DNA of 64,000 nucleotides, from assembly GCA_050084985.1 (NCBI GenBank), contig JBITNC010000001.1:143592001-143656000 (forward strand), in the 5' to 3' direction. Numbering within the stretch: the stretch's first letter is position 1; every line of letters starts with the position of its first letter. Source of the stretch: Nageia nagi (Eukaryota; Pinophyta). Both the position numbers and the translations under genes were made by a program. Positions 22,861 to 34,204 of the stretch are shown here, one piece after another. The notes beneath the pieces were generated by a model. That model had not been told where the DNA came from. It did not search any database and worked only from the letters and a program-made list of their open reading frames with translations.

Positions 22861-24987
22861 TAGTAGAAAACTTGGAGGCATGTGTAAAAGTGATCCTTGA
22901 TAAAGATACTAAGCTAGTAGGGATGGTCAACTTACTTCTCATAGAGTCTCATCTTGATTCTACATTAAATGAGGTATGGAGGTCGATGGTAATTAGATGA
23001 TGTTGACAAATTTAAAATACATGATTATAGGGATAAGGAGTACTAAATAATGTTAATTTATTAATCTCCACAATACCTCTAATTTTTAAGCCCTGCGATA
23101 TAATAAATTAGCATGGCAAACTTAATGGACCTCATAAACTTTTAAGTGATGAGAAAAAAGGTGGTACATCTCATTTCCACCAACTTGATATAAGTGTCAT
23201 TATGAAGTAGTGAAAACTTTGGGAGCTACATGTAATGGGGAAAGCTAATAGAATATAGATGAGTAGTGTGGAGGAGCTAAAGCATGATATGGTTTATTGG
23301 AAGCCCTCCAAGAAGGGGGGATCAAGCATTTTCTTCAGCATTATAGGGGATTTGATCCTAATATAACTTAGAAAGGGGTGAGAGGTTGGAAGGGAAGCTA
23401 TACCATTACTAGCTATGTGAATATCAACCTCTCAAAAGAGGTAATTATTGTGTCTCACAAAATGAGAATGCACAAAAGGTTGTTAAAAAGAAACACCAAG
23501 GTAATGGATAAGGAAATGTTAGAATTCTATGGTCCTAGGGAGACTAAGGTTAAATACAAGACAAGGATCAATTGAAAGGATCTAGTTGCACCCTAGGATT
23601 AGATAACTTTCTATGTAATAAAATATTTTATCCTAGATAAACACTACATGGTCATCTTTGGATCACACCTAGTTCTTCTGAACCACTTTCACTAGGGGAA
23701 TAACCTCAAAGTGTGCATTCCATTCTTCCTAGTACATTATATGAAAATATAAATAAAAAAAAGGTAAGGGATGAAGTGAAGAAGAATATCTAACACTAAG
23801 GATTAATTATATACATATATCAAAAGGCTTTGTTCAAACAATTAAAAGCACCCTCAAAAGTTGGAGAACCTAAAACTCAAGAAAAAATTAAGGGAAAGAA
23901 AAAAGAGGAGCCAAGGATAAAAAGTAGGGAAGAGGAAATTTGAGGAGACTCAAACACATGCAAGAACCATGAACTAACCCAATCAACAAGACCAACCACA
24001 CCTAAGGCTAGATGAATGGGAACATAGGCATCTATTAGAAAAGGTAAAACTCATGTTTCCCCTCCTTAGTTTCCTAGTAGGATTAGGATCAAGGTAGATA
24101 ATAATGTCTTGGATGAGGAAATATCTTCAAGGGATGAGAATTTTAGAGATACAATTGAGAATGTGATTGAAATTTAGCCAAAATCCCAAGCTTCACTCTT
24201 TTAAGAAAACATAGCTCCTCCAACAAACAAATCCCATCTAATGTAGACTAGGAAGATTCCCTTCAACCTTCCCCCAACCACAACTTAGAGTGAACCCTAC
24301 CCTTCCCAAGGATGTAAAGAAAGAGAATGTTCAAGAAAAGTGTAGCCAGAGTAAGGAGGAAAATGGGGAGAAGAATAAGGCATATTAGAGCAATGTACAC
24401 AATAAGCAGTCTCTGGTCCCCTCCTAATGAGCATTGACTAGTATCCTAGAAAAGTCTAAGAAGGAAACTAAAGTAGCTCTAGATCCTAAAGAATCTTTAG
24501 ATACTATAGACCCTCCTAAGGCATCAAAAATTATTAATTTCACCCTAATCTCTTGGATTAAAGATGAGATCCTCTATTCCATGATGAATAGATCTTCTGT
24601 AGGGGAAGCAATGGAATAATTCTTTATGGAAACAAGGAACAATAGGCACAAAATTATGAAGAAGACTAGGGAGAAGGAAAACATGATGTAGGACATGGAT
24701 AATACCAAGGAAATATGATGGTGTTTTATTGTATTAGGATATTAACTAGATAGTATATAAAATGTATTAAGAAACTATAGATACTTACAGTTCTATTTTG
24801 ATATGAAAATCTAGATAGAAAAGTTATGTTTTGGCTATGTGTTGTTGATGTTTGAACCCCTATGTAGCTACTTACATGTAATAGTTAGGTAGCCAATTTT
24901 GTATAAAACCATTTTAACTAGTTTTTGGGACTTAGCTAAAACTTGCTATTTTGTTATTAATATAATTTACCTATTGGAAAAAAAATG
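22861..24987 (+). mobile_element. Probable LINE 3' region, poorly resolved
   Basis: No domain is recognised between 22861 and 24720. Short open frames (23378-23575, 24434-24619) carry lysine-rich sequence without family resemblance. The end at 24950-24987 ('gttattaatataatttacc' followed by 'ggaaaaaaaa') looks like a plant LINE 3' end with a short A tail, and is immediately followed by a 5'-truncated LTR. Whether everything from 19890 to 24987 is one element is uncertain; another element may lie within 23.0-24.7 kb. Confidence 0.35.
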
Positions 24988-25301
24988 TAAAGTAGACTGA
25001 CATATTTTAAGGAGAATTACCATTTTGTATTAAATGATTGATTAGGGTTAGGGTAGGTGAACTATATATATGTGGAAGAAGAATAGTCAGGATCTTATAA
25101 AATTTATTAGTTTGAGTTGTAAGGAGGTACCTCCCTCAAAGTGTCTCATGATTTATTTTTCTATTCAATAAAGTCACATTGTTGTTATCATATTCCATTC
25201 TAATTCATATTTCCCTTCTATTATTATTTTGTATCTACATTAGCTTGTATTTATCTATTATTTGGCTTAGATTCTATTTAGGAACCTATTGGTTCTTAAC
25301 A
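24988..25301 (+). repeat. 5' LTR of the outer chromovirus (5'-truncated)
   Basis: It aligns with the LTRs at 28064, 33811 and 35225. Shared phrases are 'accattttgtattaaatga', 'gattagggttagggtaggtg', 'gagttgtaaggaggtacc' and 'ttattcaataaagt'. About 70 bases at the LTR start are missing, replaced by the A-rich LINE end. It ends 'ttcttaaca'. Confidence 0.8.
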
Positions 25302-25303
25302 TT

Positions 25304-25315
25304 TGGTATTAGAGC
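25304..25315 (+). other. Primer-binding site of the outer element (mutated)
   Basis: 'tggtattagagc' lies two bases after the LTR end and differs by one base (C to T) from the initiator-Met tRNA complement seen intact in the inner element. Confidence 0.75.
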
Positions 25316-25378
25316 TCTAATTTTGGAACCTATGGGTAGACTAAAGAATGAGATTTGTTTTATTTTTGGTTAAAATAG

Positions 25379-26100
25379 TACCAAAATTCTACAAGAATTT
25401 CATGGTTGCACTAAGTTAAAAACTCATATTTTTTCCAATTTATGCCTAAAATTTTTTGAAGAAATTTGTTCTTTTTTTCTACCATAGTTCATTACCCCCT
25501 TCTGTACTACACAACTTTTGTATCATGCCCTTTTGTTCATCCATATCTTCACTATGTATCAACCTTCATACTACAACCCATTTGGAAATCATAAACTTCT
25601 CAAAGTGACCCAAACTCACTTTATTCCCTACCAGTTAAGAAAAAAGGGGTTATGTTATAATTACAATGATAAATTTATGCTACTTAGAAGTTATATATTT
25701 TGAATGCAAATTACCCCATTGAATCATCAAGAGATGTATTTCAAATGTAGTGGAAGATAACAAAGTAGAAATAGAGCAACATGTTGAATTTATTCCTAAA
25801 ATTTCTTGCAATATCATACATAGTTTTTCATCACCATAAACTATGAAATATTGTAGACACTTTAAGTGATAAACTATGATAGTATTGATTAACTTTAGGA
25901 GCACTCAAAGTGGCCAAAAAGACCAACTCTTATATTTATCTATAAAACATTTTTGAGGTGATGATCAAGAATGAAGGAAAATTTATATGTAAATGATAGT
26001 ATCATAATATCAAGCTTAATATGGACAACTATCTAATGCAAAGTGATATGTATATTCTACCAATAAGCAGTTATGATATGATCCCTATTATGTAGTGAAT
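25379..26100 (+). pseudogene. Outer chromovirus leader and deleted gag
   Basis: After the leader (25379-25620, similar to 28500-28770) the sequence jumps to the end of gag. 'KKGLCYNYNDKF' at about 25640-25675 corresponds to the zinc knuckle KKGLCYNCDKKF of the inner copy, with the second Cys replaced by Tyr. Roughly 900 bp of gag seen in the inner copy is absent. A weak protease-region relic follows. Confidence 0.65.
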
Positions 26101-26399
26101 GATGATATTAAGCCTTATACATTGGGATTTTCTTGAGCTTTGGATGCAATTCAAGGTTGGGAAACATAAATATACTCTTAAGGGACTCAAATTAGGGCCA
26201 TTACAAATCATTAGTTGACATCAGATGGAGAATTTGCTTAATAAGAGAGGAAAGAAAGTGCTGATACAATTATTTTCAATTCAACCAACCATGCAAGAAT
26301 AAAGTGAAGTATAAGAACTACAAAAGATAATCATCCTTCATGTTGGTATTTTTGAGGAACTATGTGGGTTTCCCCCCATCACCCTTATGATCATGTGAT

Positions 26400-27660
26400 C
26401 CAACTAATTTTAGGTAGTCAATCATCTAACATCTAGCATTACGACTACCCATGCTTACAAAAGGATAAAATCAAGAAACTCATCTAAGAATGTTGGAAGA
26501 AAGTATCATTCACCCTTGTGTGAGTCCTTACTCTTCTCATATTCTATTGTTTTGTAAGAAATATGGTCCATGGTGCATGTGCATTAACTTTAGGTATTTA
26601 AACAAAATCACCATAAAGCATACATTTCCCATTCCTATCATTAATGAATTGCTAGACAAATTGCATGGTGCAAAATATTTTTCCAAATTGGATCTCTAAT
26701 TTTGGTACCATCAAATCAAGCTCTACAAAGATGATATCCCCAAAATTACTTTATGCACTTATGAAGACTACTATGAGTTCCTATTAATACCATTTGGTCT
26801 TACTAATGCTCTTTCCATCTTCCAAAGTTTAATGAACTAGGTATTCCATCATTATCTTCAAAAATTTATTTTAGTTTTCTTTGATGACATTTTTATCTAC
26901 AACAAGACTTGGGAGAAACACTTGTCCTAGTTAGATCAAACCTTACAACTTCTCCAAGATAACCAATTGTATGCCAAATTCTCCAAGTGTTCCTTTAGGT
27001 GTCAAGAGCTCAAGTACCTTAGGCATATTATTTCAAAAGAAGGTACCAAAGTGGATCCTTTGAAGATTAAGGATATGTAAAATTAACTTCTTTCCAAGTC
27101 ATTGAAGGGATTATGAGGCTTCCTAGGATTGATAAGGTACTATCATAATTTTGTGAAAGATTATGGAAAGCTTGTAGGCTTGATCACTACCTTGCTCAAA
27201 ACAATGCTTTCAATTGGTCTTCAGGTGTAGAAGAATATTTTTATCTACTAAAAACCATCATGTATTCTACCCTTTTCTTGGCCATGTTGGATTTTTCCAA
27301 GATATTCATCATTGAGATGATGCCTTTGGTGTCATAATTAGAATTTTACTAATACAGAAAGGATTTCCCTAGATTTCATAACCAAATCCCTCTCAAGTAA
27401 AGATTTGGCTAAATCAACCTATGAAAAATAAATGCTTATAGTCATTCATATAGTTCAACATTAGAGACCCTATTTCATTGGTCAATATTTTATCATTTGA
27501 ATGGACCATCATAGTTTAACATATTTCCTACAATAATGCATATCTACTTCATAATAACAAAAATGGATCCCTAAACTTTTGCTATATAATTATGAAATTA
27601 TGTATTTGAAGGGTAGTGAGAATATAGTTACAAATGCTCTCTCTTAGAAATTTGAATGGC
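26400..27660 (+). pseudogene. Outer chromovirus reverse transcriptase / RNase H
   Basis: RT begins near 26470 with IIHPCVSPYSSHILLFCKK and MCINFRYLNKITIKHTFPIP, with [17 protein letters not shown] ending at 26696. It continues past a stop into the FGLTNALSIFQ-like stretch and the active-site FFDDIF (about 26877). KYLRHIISKEG-like sequence (about 27013) marks the RT C-terminus, and RNase H runs on to about 27640. The catalytic DD is kept but stops occur about every 30-60 codons. Confidence 0.8.
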
Positions 27661-27759
27661 TCTAGGATAGCTTTACTCAAGCTATGATTCAATACTTGCA
27701 AACTTACTTTACAAGTAAATCCTCCTTCTCATGGAGGAAGGGAATTCTATGATTCATAG

Positions 27760-28063
27760 TTTGTATTGCATTCCATGCTAGCTCTTCATGTCAAGAGGAA
27801 ATACTTCAAAAGTTACATGCTACACCAACAATTGACCATTATATATTTTTGAAGACTTATTGATGAGTGATATGGTCCTTTTATTGGTTAGGTATAAAAT
27901 AAGACATTAAGAAGTTTTTCAAAATATGATTTTTATCAGTGACATAAGGGTGAGATAGTTTTTACCTAAGGTTGATTCAACCTCTACCCATACTAGAGAG
28001 AACTTGAACTAATATTTCAATGGGTTTTATTAAAGGCCTTTGAAAATTGTATGGAAAAGACAT
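27760..28063 (+). pseudogene. Outer chromovirus integrase, first part
   Basis: This is the HHCC-region relic and the start of the integrase core. It ends inside the codons just before the first catalytic Asp, where the inner element is inserted. The remainder continues at 34205. Confidence 0.7.
28059..28063 (+). other. Target-site duplication, left copy
   Basis: 'gacat' immediately precedes the inner element; its partner 'gccat' (34200-34204) follows it. One base differs. Confidence 0.75.
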
Positions 28064-28448
28064 TGTTAGGATCCTATATCCTAACATTTACTTAGATTAT
28101 AGTAGTTCATTAATTACAATATCAATTTATAATAAATGTAAGGGGATCAACATATTTTTAAGGTGAATCATCATTTTGTATTGAATGATTGATTAGGGTT
28201 AGGGTAGGTGGACTATAAATATGTGTGGGAATAGAATAGTTATCATCTTGGAAAATATATTAATTGACTTGTAAGGAGTTAATCCCCTCAAAGTGACTCA
28301 TAATTCATTTTAGTTATTCAATAAAGTGATTTTGTTACTATCATGTTCAATTTAGATTCATGTTTCTTATGTTGTGATATTGGAATACATTTTTCTATCA
28401 TGTTCCTTATTATTTGGTGAGAATCCAATTTAGGAACTTCTACTAACA
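28064..28448 (+). repeat. 5' LTR of the inner chromovirus
   Basis: 385 bp, starts 'tgttaggatcctatatccta' and ends 'tactaaca'. It contains a TATA-like 'ctataaatatg' near 28213 and an 'ttcaataaag' polyadenylation-like site near 28317, as expected for an LTR promoter and terminator. Confidence 0.88.
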
Positions 28449-28450
28449 TA

Positions 28451-28462
28451 TGGTATCAGAGC
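28451..28462 (+). other. Primer-binding site (initiator Met tRNA)
   Basis: 'tggtatcagagc' two bases after the LTR is the classic 12-base complement to the 3' end of plant initiator methionine tRNA. Confidence 0.9.
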
Positions 28463-29179
28463 TTCAATTTTGGCACTAATGTGCTAGTTGAGGATCAATA
28501 TTATGTATTTCTAATTGAGATATTACTAAAATTTTGCCAAAATATCAAGGTTGCACTTAGTTGGAACCTTAGATTCTACCTATTTTATAGCCAAAACTCT
28601 ACCAAAATATTTTTAAAATTTTGGATGGATCCTTCCACCATATTTTGTGACCCTCATTTGCATCATGTCATTCCTATATTATGCCCCTCCACTCATCTTT
28701 CTATTTCTTATGCATCAAACTTCATTCTACAAGCCATCACCATTCTTGAAACAACCATTTTATCTTATGGAACCCCAAATTTCCTTACCATAAATAGAAA
28801 CTACTAAAATAATCAAACACTTTAGAGACAATTATATTTTAAATTATGAGGAATTAGGAAATTCTAACAAGGTCAGTTCATTACCTACAGTAACAACTTT
28901 TTAAAAAATCATCAATTTTAAACCTATCATTTTGATATAAATCACCCATACACTTTTTTAGTTTCTAAAAATAACAATTCCTAAAATAATAAGATGGTTG
29001 ATGATTAAATATCCTAGGATATAAGTTATAACTTCCTTATATAGTACTATGGATCAAACGATTCAATTCATGGAGCAAGCCATAGTACATAACACATCAT
29101 CAACTGCAAGTGGATCAAGTCAATCTCAACAATATATTGGGAAAGGATTCCATAACTCTTAAGGATCATAATAAGCCTT

Positions 29180-29999
29180 TATTCTTCCACATACAACCAA
29201 ATTAAACTTTCCAAGATTTGATGGTGAAGACCCCAATAGCTAGTTGTATCGATCTAAGCAATATTTCTCCTTAAATCAAATACCTAATGCTCAAAAGGTC
29301 AAACTCATCTCTTTTCATATAAAGTGTGAAGCCATCCAATGATACCAGTGGTTTGAAAAGGAAAATGACACCCCACCTTAGGGGGATTTCATTTGTAACC
29401 TCCTTATCAGATTTGGTCCTAATAATTTTAAAGATTTCATTGGCACTCTCACTAAATTAAAACAAACAGCTACAATGAGAGAATACCAAATTGAATTTCA
29501 AAAACTTGGTAATCATACTAAAGTATTAGATGAGGCATTCTTTTGTAGTTGTTTCATTAATGGGCTAATGAAAGAAATTCAAGTGGAAGTCAAAATGTTC
29601 AATCCTAGCAAGATGACAATAGTAATAGGGCTTATCGAATTGGCTAAGGATAAGTTTAGTGGACAATGTAAAAATACCAAGAAAACTACTTGGAAACAAC
29701 AAACTTCTCATAGTGGTGACAAGCCACCACACTCCCTTCTAGTTAAAATATTAACTCATTTTGAGTTGAAGCAACATAAGAAAAAAGGGCTTTGTTATAA
29801 TTGTGATAAAAAATTTGCACCAGGCCATCACTGTACCACTCAAAAACTATATTTCCTAGATGCAAATGCCCTTGTGGAACCAACAAAAGATGAGGGTTTT
29901 GAGGATTCTATAAAAGATATTGAAGAGGAATCAAACCAACCTATTGAAGGTATTCCTAGAATTTTTTACAATTCCCTCTATGGGTTTACATCTCCATAA
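29180..29999 (+). pseudogene. Chromovirus gag with zinc knuckle
   Basis: The gag core begins before the ATG at 29475. The upstream frame reads through RSKQYFSLNQIPNAQKVKL and CEAIQWYQWFEKEN with a stop (Trp expected) near 29380. From 29475 an open 174-residue frame contains EYQIEFQKLGNHT, CSCFINGLMKEIQVEVKMF and the knuckle GLCYNCDKKFAPGHHC (Cys-Cys-His-Cys), then an acidic tail towards protease. This packaging protein is the best preserved coding piece of the element. It is not a host gene. Confidence 0.8.
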
Positions 30000-30002
30000 A
30001 CC

Positions 30003-30330
30003 ATGAAAGTTCAAGGATATTTCAAGGGGAAACCATTGATAATATTGCTCAACTTAGGAAGCACTCACAATTTTATGGATCTTGATGTGGCAAAATATAA
30101 TCACTCTTATATCTATTCATAGAATAATTTTGAGATGATGATAGGTAATAAAGGAAACATTGCTTATAAAGTTTGGTGTTGCAATATCAAGCTTAGTATG
30201 GATGACTACAAGATGCAAAGATAAATGTATATTCTACCATTAGGTGGATGTGATGTGATCCTTGTTAGATAATGGTTGATTACATTCGACCCTATTCATT
30301 AGGATTTTTGTGAGATATGGATGCAATTTA
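30003..30330 (+). pseudogene. Chromovirus aspartic protease, active site lost
   Basis: The frame MKVQGYFKGKPLIILLNLGS then THNF is the retroviral-type protease active-site region. The expected D-S-G triad reads N-L-G (Asp to Asn, Ser to Leu), which should abolish catalysis. Stops follow within 80 codons. Confidence 0.7.
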
Positions 30331-30539
30331 AAATTGAAGAAAACAAAATATACTCTCAAAGGAATTAAGGTGGAGCATTCACAACTTATTAGTTCTCATG
30401 GCATGGAGAAACTATTGAAAAAAGGAAGTAAGGGAATGGTGGGAAATGTATTCTTGATTTAGCTAGCCTTCCAAGAATCATCGTAATTATAGGAAGTATA
30501 ATAGTACTTTCCCATCTTATGATTGTCTTTAGGGAACCC

Positions 30540-31180
30540 TTTGGGTTGCCACCCCATTGCCCTCATGATCATGTAATTCAATTACTCCCTGGAATTCAAC
30601 CACCCAACATCTAGCCTTACCGCTACCTATGCCTACAAAAGGATGAAATATAAAAGCTTGTGGAAGGCATGTTAGAATCTAGTATCATTCACCCAAGTGT
30701 GAATCCTTTTCTCTAATTCTATTGGTTTGTAAAATAGATGGTTCATGGTGGATGTGCATTGACTTTCAAGATCTAAACAAAATCATCATCAAGGATAAGT
30801 TTCCCATTCTAGTCATTGATGAACTAATAGATGAACTCCATGGTGTGAAATATTTTTCCAAATTAGATCTTCAATCTAGGTACCATCAAATCTAGCTTCA
30901 CAAAGAAGATATCCCTAAAACTACTTTTCATATGTGTGAAGGTTATTATGAGTTCTTATTAATTCCCTTCAGCCTTACTAATGCTCCCTCCACCTTACAA
31001 AGTCTAAAGAACTAGGTATTCAACCCTTCTTTTTGAAAATTTATTTTAGTTTTGTTTGATGATATTTTGATTTAAATCAAAATTTAGAAGGATTAATTAT
31101 CCCAATTAGACCATACCTTGCAACTTCTTAATGAGAATTAGTTGTATACCAAGTGCTCTAAATTTTCTTTTAGCCCACAT
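30540..31180 (+). pseudogene. Inner chromovirus RT, first part
   Basis: It shows [35 protein letters not shown]-like (frameshifted FSLTNAPSTLQ) and an active-site LFDDIL at about 31055. It is interrupted at 31181 by the LTR-like block in the segment that normally precedes ELKYLGHII. Confidence 0.72.
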
Positions 31181-31667
31181 TGATGTAGCTTCAAATGATC
31201 ATAACTTTTTATCTAACCATCGAATCATTTTGAAATTTTGAGGAGAGCTAGATATGAATTTTTTGATTGGCCTAAATCCATCATTTATTGCCCCAAAATT
31301 AGCTTTTAGTATCATTTTTTAGGATTTTCTAATAAATAGACTTTAATATCTTTTGTTGTATAATTTATTTAGGAGAATAAATTGGGCTACGCCTTAATCC
31401 ATATTAACAAGGCTTGTACATCAAGTTTGAATAGAATCTGAGGAACTTCTTATTTCTAGAAACTTCCTATCTTTAAAAGCATTCTATTTTTAGTAATGTC
31501 TTGGTTTCCAGATGGTTCATTATTTTCTTCAATTAAATTTTCTTGCTTTTTATATGATATATTGTAACAAACCTGATGAAGTTAGTGTAGATTCAAAAGA
31601 ATAAAGATTTTATGCTTGTGAATTTTATTCTTCCATTGATTTACTTATGTATTGTGAGTGAATTTCA
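31181..31667 (+). mobile_element. LTR-like (solo LTR) insertion inside RT
   Basis: The 487-bp block begins 'tgatgtagcttcaaatgatc', ends '...gagtgaatttca', and carries 'agaataaagatttt' near its end like an LTR polyadenylation site. TG...CA termini, the absence of coding sequence and its position between two halves of the RT frame suggest a solo LTR of another family. I could not find a clear 5-bp target duplication (cacat before, gaaga after), so the exact ends could be off by a few bases. Confidence 0.6.
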
Positions 31668-33640
31668 GAAGAGCTCAAGTACCTTGGCCACATTATTTTA
31701 GAAGAAAGTGTTAAGGTGGACCAACTAAAGATTGAGGATATACAAACTTGGCCTCTTCCTAAATCCTTGAAAATCTTATGGGGCTTCCTCGAATTAATAG
31801 GGTACTACTATAAGTTTGTGAATGATTATGGAAAGATTACAACCCTACTCAAAGATTTTCTCAAGAAAAGTGTATTTACTTAGTCAATAATTGAAGAAGA
31901 TTCCTTTCATCAATCAAAGGCTACCATGTGCTCTACTCTGGTATTAGAAATGCCAAATTTCTCCAAAACATTCATCATTGAGAGTGATACATTTGGGGTC
32001 AAAATTAGAGTTATGCTAATGTAACAAGGGTGACCTTTGGTTTTCACAAGCAAGGTCCTCTCCTATAGAAACTTGGCTAAATCCACCTATGAAAAATAAA
32101 TGCTTATAATCATTCATGTTGTTCAGCATTGGAAATGCTACCTCATTGGTCATCATTTTATCATTAGAAATGACCACCATAGTTTGAAATACTTCCTAAA
32201 AAACACATCCCCACCCTAGAATAATGAAAGTGGATTCCTAAGCTCTTGGGTTATGATTATGGTACTGTGTATAGAAAGGGTAACAATAATGTAGTTTTTT
32301 ATGCTCTTTCTCAAAAATTTGGGGAACCCATTGCACTCCAATCCCTTTCATTTCTAGTTCCTCAATGGCTTGACCAGGTCAAATAAGAATGGATCCAAGA
32401 TAGTTTGACCCAATCAGTGATTCAATAGTTATAGATAAATTTGATGAGAAAATCCCCTTTTTCTTGGTATGAGGGAATTCTATGATTCAAAGGTCATATT
32501 ACATTGCTTACAAACTCTTCATGTCATGATTGGATACTTCAAGAGTTGCATGCTTCACCAATAGTTGGTCATTTTAGATTTTTGAAAACCTATTAGCATG
32601 TACTCCATTCTTTTTATTGGTTAGGTATGAAACATGACATCAAGAAGTTTGTATCTAAATATAATGTTTATCAATGATAGAAAGGTGATACAATGGAAAC
32701 CCTATATTGCTTCAACCCTTAGCCATACCAAAGAAAACTTCAATAGATATTTCTATATATTTGATTAATAGTCTCCCAAAATCATATGGGAAAGTTGTTA
32801 TCATGGTAGTAATGTATTGACTTTCTAAGTATGTTCATTTATGCCTATTAGCACATCCATACAAGGCTTTCAATGTTTCCCAACTCTTGCTTGATAATAT
32901 TTGTAAACTCCATGGTATGCCTTCTACCATTATTAGTAACCATAATCTAACATTCACCAGTAAATTCTAGTAGGAATTTTTCAAACTCTAGGGAACTAAA
33001 CTCAATATAAGCTCCACTTATCACCCCTAGATAGATGATCATATCGATATTGTTAATAAATGCTTGGAAATATATCTCCATTATTTTTCTTCAGCCCAAC
33101 CAGTTCATTGGATAAAATAGCTTCCTTTAGTAGAATGGTGGTATAATACTTCATATCATACTTCTATCAAGATGATCTCTTATGAAGCTTTGTATGGCCA
33201 ACCCCCACCCGTAGTCATCTCTCACATTCAAGGTAGCACCAATGTCTAAGTAGTTAATAACATTTTAACCAATTAAGAAGACATAATTTGCATCCTTTGA
33301 GAAAATCTTTAAGTGGCTCAACATTCGATGAAACAAATTGATCAAAAATGGGTCAAAAGGTAGTTTCAAGAAGGGAAATGGTTTCTTATAGATCCAATCA
33401 TACCAACAAACATCTCTCAAATTAAAAGGTTCATAAAAATTGGCTCCATGATTTTATGGACCTTATAAAATACTCCAACGTATTGGCCCTATAGCATACA
33501 AGTTGGCACTCTTGGTATCATCCAAGATTCATCTTATTTTTCATATCTCCTACCTTAAGAAAGTCTTAGGCTCTTAGGAAATAGTTTAGATTGAACTACT
33601 TGAATTCACTAAGAGGTATAACATGGTTTAACCTAAGGCT
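31668..33640 (+). pseudogene. Inner chromovirus RT end, RNase H and integrase
   Basis: RT resumes with EELKYLGHII. RNase H follows to about 32340 and integrase from about 32480 to 33300, with the catalytic-core relic near 32820-33010 (LCHGMPSTIIS-like, SNHNLTFTSKF-like). The integrase C-terminal GPYKILQ-like and [14 protein letters not shown]-like blocks end near 33565. Stops and several shifts are visible. Confidence 0.7.
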
Positions 33641-33780
33641 ATTTTAGATTGATGCACTTGCTAACTTCACAACCACACAATTATCAAAGTTCTCATCTAG
33701 TGGCATAGATTATCTCTTGAGGATGCAACTTGGGAGACACTTGATCAACTTCAACAACAATTTCTTAATTTTCAACTTTG
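33640..33780 (+). pseudogene. Chromodomain-like C-terminus of inner integrase
   Basis: The sequence resembles LHNHTIIKVLI-WHRLSLED then ATWETLDQLQQQF, i.e. the WxxxxxxxxTWE pattern of chromodomain-bearing Ty3/gypsy elements. In chromoviruses this domain guides integration to particular chromatin. Confidence 0.7.
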
Positions 33781-33794
33781 AGGAGAAATTTCCC

Positions 33795-33806
33795 TTTAAG
33801 AGGGAT
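33795..33806 (+). other. Polypurine tract of the inner element
   Basis: 'tttaagagggat' lies just before the 3' LTR start at 33811. The outer element has the same motif at 35209-35220. Confidence 0.65.
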
Positions 33807-33810
33807 GGCA

Positions 33811-34199
33811 TGTTAGGATCCCATATCCTAACATTTACTTAGATTATAGTACTTCATTAATTAGAATATCATCTTATATTAAATGTAAGGGGACTAACAT
33901 ATTTGTAAGGTGAATCACTATTTTGTACTGAATGATCGATTAGGGTTAGGGTAGGTGCACTATAAATATGTGTGGAATAGAATAGTTATCATCTTAGAAA
34001 ATATATTGTTTGAGTTGTAAGGAGGTATCCCTCTCAAAGTGGCCTACTATTGATTTTAGTTATTCATTAAAGTGATTATGTTAGTATCTTGTTCAATTCA
34101 TATTCATGTTGCTTTTGTTGTGAGATTGTAAAACATTTTTCTATCATTTTCACTATTATTTGGTGAAAATCCCATTTATGAACTTGCAAATTCCTAATA
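33811..34199 (+). repeat. 3' LTR of the inner chromovirus
   Basis: It starts 'tgttaggatcccatatccta' and ends 'ttcctaata', a C-to-T change from the expected CA terminus. It is collinear with 28064-28448. Confidence 0.85.
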
Positions 34200-34204
34200 G
34201 CCAT
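34200..34204 (+). other. Target-site duplication, right copy
   Basis: 'gccat', one mismatch from 'gacat' at 28059-28063. Outer integrase codons resume directly after it. Confidence 0.7.

Larger units (their letters stand above)
28064..34199 (+). mobile_element. Inner Ty3/gypsy chromovirus nested in a family member
   Basis: It is bounded by LTRs 28064-28448 and 33811-34199, with a primer-binding site, gag, protease, RT, RNase H, integrase, chromodomain-like end and purine tract in the usual order. Flanking 5-bp repeats gacat/gccat mark a true insertion. By eye the two LTRs differ at some 40-50 of about 385 positions, so the insertion is old. Frames are broken and the element is dead. An LTR-like block (31181-31667) has inserted into its RT. 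Confidence 0.88.

Noticed and set aside
24950-25301. Complete LTR with its own start at this site
   Set aside because: Comparison with the other three LTRs shows the first ~70 bases are missing and replaced by the A-rich end of the preceding LINE-like sequence.
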